Shown: positions 62,225-64,000 of the stretch, piece after piece
Layout of the letters: every line of letters starts with the position of its first letter
How positions within the stretch are numbered: the first letter of the stretch is position 1
DNA from: a virus
Virus record (IMG/VR): IMGVR_UViG_3300042340_000379
Location: 124,001-188,000 of that record
Length of the DNA stretch: 64,000 nucleotides
Direction: 5' to 3' (one strand)
The notes under the pieces: model-generated
The model's input: only the letters and a program-made list of their open reading frames with translations
Databases searched by the model: none
What the model was told of the DNA's origin: nothing
Position numbers and translations under genes: made by a program

Positions 62225-63031
62225 ATGAAAGCTATGACCATCATCCTGTCTAATGCCTTGACTGAGCTAGTTTCTTCTGCAGGAAACTGGGACGAGCAGA
62301 AAAAGGTAGAGACCTTTCAAGAGTCACTAGAAGAGTTATCTCGCAAAGGGGAGCTTCCCCTTTGCGAGATAACGCTAGACATAAAAGAGAGCCGTAATTA
62401 TTACGGCTTGATCGCCTATCTCGAAAATGTCAATGTCTCTCTCTTTGAGAGAGGCTTTCGGCAGACGACTGTCGAGAGCTTCAAGGTCACGACACCCTAT
62501 TCCATCAAGGAGGTGAGGAACAAAATCCTCAAATCCTTGCTTACCAATTCAGCGGTTGTCCCTGCTGAATTGGTAAAGTGGCTCAAATTTGAGCCACTGG
62601 TGTTCGGGCTAGACAAGAATTTCGTTCACGGACTCGCACCAGGTCACTACTCAGGGGAAATGCTGATAGTGAAAAAGGGGCTGTTCGCAAGAACACCCTG
62701 CTATCCCATGCCCATTAAAGATACGGAAGGCTGGGAATCAGCCTTCATTGATGGAACGTATGTATACAAGACGCCCTCGTCTTGGAGTGCGAGTTTGGTC
62801 TCGCGTGAAGATGAGGATAAGGCTGAGGCTAAGGCTGAAGCCGATGCCTCAATCCAGCAGATTGAGAAGGCCCAGCAATACGTAGGCTGGACAATCAGCG
62901 CGATCGCCAGTGGAATAGTCACTCTTACCTCTCCAACTGGAGAAGTAACTCAATTGACTTCCAGACACAGTGTCTGGAATTATGGGGATAATTCCGAAGA
63001 CTGGATTGATATAGGGGGGATCTCAATCTAG
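62225..63031 (+). CDS. Hairpin-tiled gene, hypothetical protein
   Basis: 268 residues, leader CTTGGAGAAATCCC before ATG 62225. The protein has an N-terminal helical region (NALTELVSSAGNWDEQKKVE), a strand-helix middle with KEVRNKILKSLLTNSAVVPA and a C-terminal strand pair (SGIVTLTSPTGEVTQLTSRH); not recognised. The DNA consists largely of consecutive perfect inverted repeats, including an 18-bp stem with 3-base loop at 62335-62373, a 13-bp stem at 62541-62576, a 22-base palindrome at 62577-62598 and a 10-bp stem at 62959-62979. Yet the frame is open, so selection acts on both protein and structure. Confidence 0.6.
   Translation: MKAMTIILSNALTELVSSAGNWDEQKKVETFQESLEELSRKGELPLCEITLDIKESRNYYGLIAYLENVNVSLFERGFRQTTVESFKVTTPYSIKEVRNKILKSLLTNSAVVPAELVKWLKFEPLVFGLDKNFVHGLAPGHYSGEMLIVKKGLFARTPCYPMPIKDTEGWESAFIDGTYVYKTPSSWSASLVSREDEDKAEAKAEADASIQQIEKAQQYVGWTISAIASGIVTLTSPTGEVTQLTSRHSVWNYGDNSEDWIDIGGISI
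62270..63028. repeat. Chain of coding-region stem-loops
   Basis: At least 15 stem-loops. Main arms: 62335/62356 (18 bp), 62390/62401 (8), 62437/62447 (7, TTT loop), 62514/62526 (6), 62541/62564 (13), 62577/62588 (11, no loop), 62726/62739 (8), 62767/62778 (7, CCCT loop), 62930/62938 (6), 62959/62970 (10), 62976/62988 (8, GGGG loop). Confidence 0.8.
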
Positions 63032-63038
63032 TTTCCAT

Positions 63039-63072
63039 AAACTGCCACTGGCGATCGCGCTGGCGGCAGTTT
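63039..63072 (+). terminator. Terminator-like hairpin after the hairpin-tiled gene
   Basis: AAACTGCC and GGCAGTTT close a stem around a HIP1 octamer (GCGATCGC); TTTGTATTC follows. Same terminal motif as at 62168. Confidence 0.6.
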
Positions 63073-63192
63073 GTATTCAATCGAGGCAACCACTACTCAC
63101 CCCTGAGCCTCGCAGGGAATGCCCAAGAAAACCACTTTAATCATTTAGCGCACCGCCGGGAGTAGCGCCCCGGCATTTTGGGAGATACCATC

Positions 63193-63405
63193 GTGGACGC
63201 CGAAACCGCATACGAATGTTTTGTTGGATCTATAACGCCTTTTGAATTTGTCGATAAATTTGACTGTTTGGGCGATGCTATTAAGCAGCTAATAGCTGAA
63301 GAATGGTGGGCTGGCACAGGCCAAGTAGCCCCTGACAATCTGGCTGAACTCATTCGTGAGTACGCTGCCGATTGGTTAATTGCTAACTATGAGTCTATCC
63401 TATGA
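63193..63405 (+). CDS. Small acidic hypothetical protein
   Basis: 70 residues from GTG 63193, chosen because GGGAGA lies 8 bases ahead; a TTG at 63178 is also in frame. The protein is helical and acidic (LGDAIKQLIAEEWWAGTGQV, NLAELIREYAADWLIANYE). The type resembles phage-encoded inhibitor proteins, but no family is recognised. An ATG (63402) overlaps its stop and begins a 29-codon frame ending at 63491 within a hairpin region, with low support. Confidence 0.5.
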   Translation: MDAETAYECFVGSITPFEFVDKFDCLGDAIKQLIAEEWWAGTGQVAPDNLAELIREYAADWLIANYESIL

Positions 63406-63446
63406 CCACTACGCCTGTCCCTATGCCTAGACTCCCTGCCCGTATA

Positions 63447-63470
63447 GCCCAGGCGATCGCCAGCCTGGGC
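63447..63470. repeat. Hairpin with HIP1 in its loop
   Basis: GCCCAGGC and GCCTGGGC close an 8-base loop (GATCGCCA). It lies before the 63483 terminator. Confidence 0.6.
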
Positions 63471-63482
63471 ATAACTACCCTA

Positions 63483-63510
63483 CTGCCGTGACTAGGAGTC
63501 ACGGCAGTTT
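63483..63510 (+). terminator. Terminator-like hairpin, 11-bp stem
   Basis: CTGCCGTGACT / AGTCACGGCAG, AGG loop, then TTTGCTGTC. Fourth element of the CGGCAGTTTG class. Confidence 0.7.
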
Positions 63511-63529
63511 GCTGTCAACAAAAGCCAAC

Positions 63530-63823
63530 ATGTATATTCCAGAACTCGACTGCCTTAGAACAGAAATTGTTCATCGGAGGCTTACAGAGGACAAAAACTT
63601 TTACCTATCTGTTCGAGAGTCTCTTTCGAGAACCAGTGGCGAGAAAGACTATGACCGCTTTGAACATTGGAGTCATGGGTTTGAAAAGCGGCTTAGAACG
63701 GCTACTGCTAGAAAAGATATGAGAGCCAAAATGAGGGAGGAGCGTAGATTCTCAGCTCTCTTCCGTGAGGGCTGGTTAGCTTGCGATCGCCTTCTTCAAC
63801 CCGAGTTCTATCCCAACCCCTAA
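63530..63823 (+). CDS. Hypothetical protein
   Basis: 97 residues from ATG 63530; a GTG at 63488 would begin within the hairpin and is less likely. Very basic and helical (RRLTEDKNFYLSVRESLSRT, KRLRTATARKDMRAKMREER), with a charged C-terminus. A DNA- or RNA-binding role fits the charge, but there is no motif. Followed by a gene with an AAGGAGAGGT ribosome site. Confidence 0.55.
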   Translation: MYIPELDCLRTEIVHRRLTEDKNFYLSVRESLSRTSGEKDYDRFEHWSHGFEKRLRTATARKDMRAKMREERRFSALFREGWLACDRLLQPEFYPNP

Positions 63824-63841
63824 CCCAATAAGGAGAGGTTA

Positions 63842-64000
63842 ATGGTTATTACCTATAAAGTAAAAAGTCTCACAAGCAGCGGTTGCTTAGTAGAACCCCC
63901 TAATTGCGGGCCCTACTACAATCTATACCGTCCGTTTAGCAGTAGCTTTGAGAGTGAAGAGAGTGCTCTCGCTGCCATACATGAGTGCCTGCTGAAGAGC
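63842..64000 (+). CDS. Hypothetical protein (partial at right edge)
   Basis: ATG 63842 with AAGGAGAGGTTA before it. 53 residues visible (MVITYKVKSLTSSGCLVEPP, NCGPYYNLYRPFS, then an acidic helix). The frame is open at the window edge. No family can be judged. Confidence 0.5.
   Translation, partial: MVITYKVKSLTSSGCLVEPPNCGPYYNLYRPFSSSFESEESALAAIHECLLKS

Overview
The window is most likely part of the genome of a contractile-tailed phage, or phage-plasmid, of a cyanobacterium. Two things point to a cyanobacterial host. The octamer GCGATCGC (HIP1) recurs, for example near 14541, 19937, 25373, 27271, 52012, 56257, 61321, 62899, 63051 and 63784. There is also a DUF4230 protein of the kind common in cyanobacteria. 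Myovirus identity rests on a tail sheath, tail tube, baseplate J-like and gp25-like wedge proteins, PAAR tip, hub with lytic domains, lambda-E-type capsid protein, Mu-I-type protease/scaffold, DUF935-type portal and a frameshifted tail assembly chaperone. No terminase, integrase, tRNA or CRISPR array was seen.

Layout. 1-31.5 kb is a structural block read leftward: tail chaperone, portal, protease/scaffold, capsid, connectors, sheath, tube, hub, baseplate. It is interrupted by two islands of small rightward genes of unknown function (7.2-9.1 and 24.7-28.5 kb). The second island has a winged-helix gene, one gene with an in-frame TGA and one gene with a frameshift. 31.5-42.9 kb is rightward and dominated by a 3360-residue protein with a GGDFDGDAY motif, the metal-binding signature of two-barrel RNA polymerases. 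42.9-44.2 kb holds an IS605-type remnant and a gene flanked by direct repeats. 44.3-49.1 kb is a rightward set of adsorption/baseplate-periphery genes. 49.3-52.2 kb is leftward: PAAR tip and neighbours, then a ParR-like/ParM-like pair.

52.2-64 kb is different in character: higher G+C, single genes separated by strong hairpins, and repeated intergenic cassettes. A GGGCCC iteron array with helical spacing lies just upstream of the parM-like gene (a candidate centromere), and a second array of the same iterons lies at 61 kb. Between them is a second DFDGD polymerase of 1829 residues. Two genes, at 53.4 and 62.2 kb, are tiled almost end to end with short perfect inverted repeats while staying open in one frame.

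Working model (inference): the phage carries two single-chain DxDGD RNA polymerases. The very large one could be carried in the virion, and the smaller one could act in the cell. A ParMR-type partition system would maintain an extrachromosomal state. The hairpin-tiled genes are the least explained part of the window.
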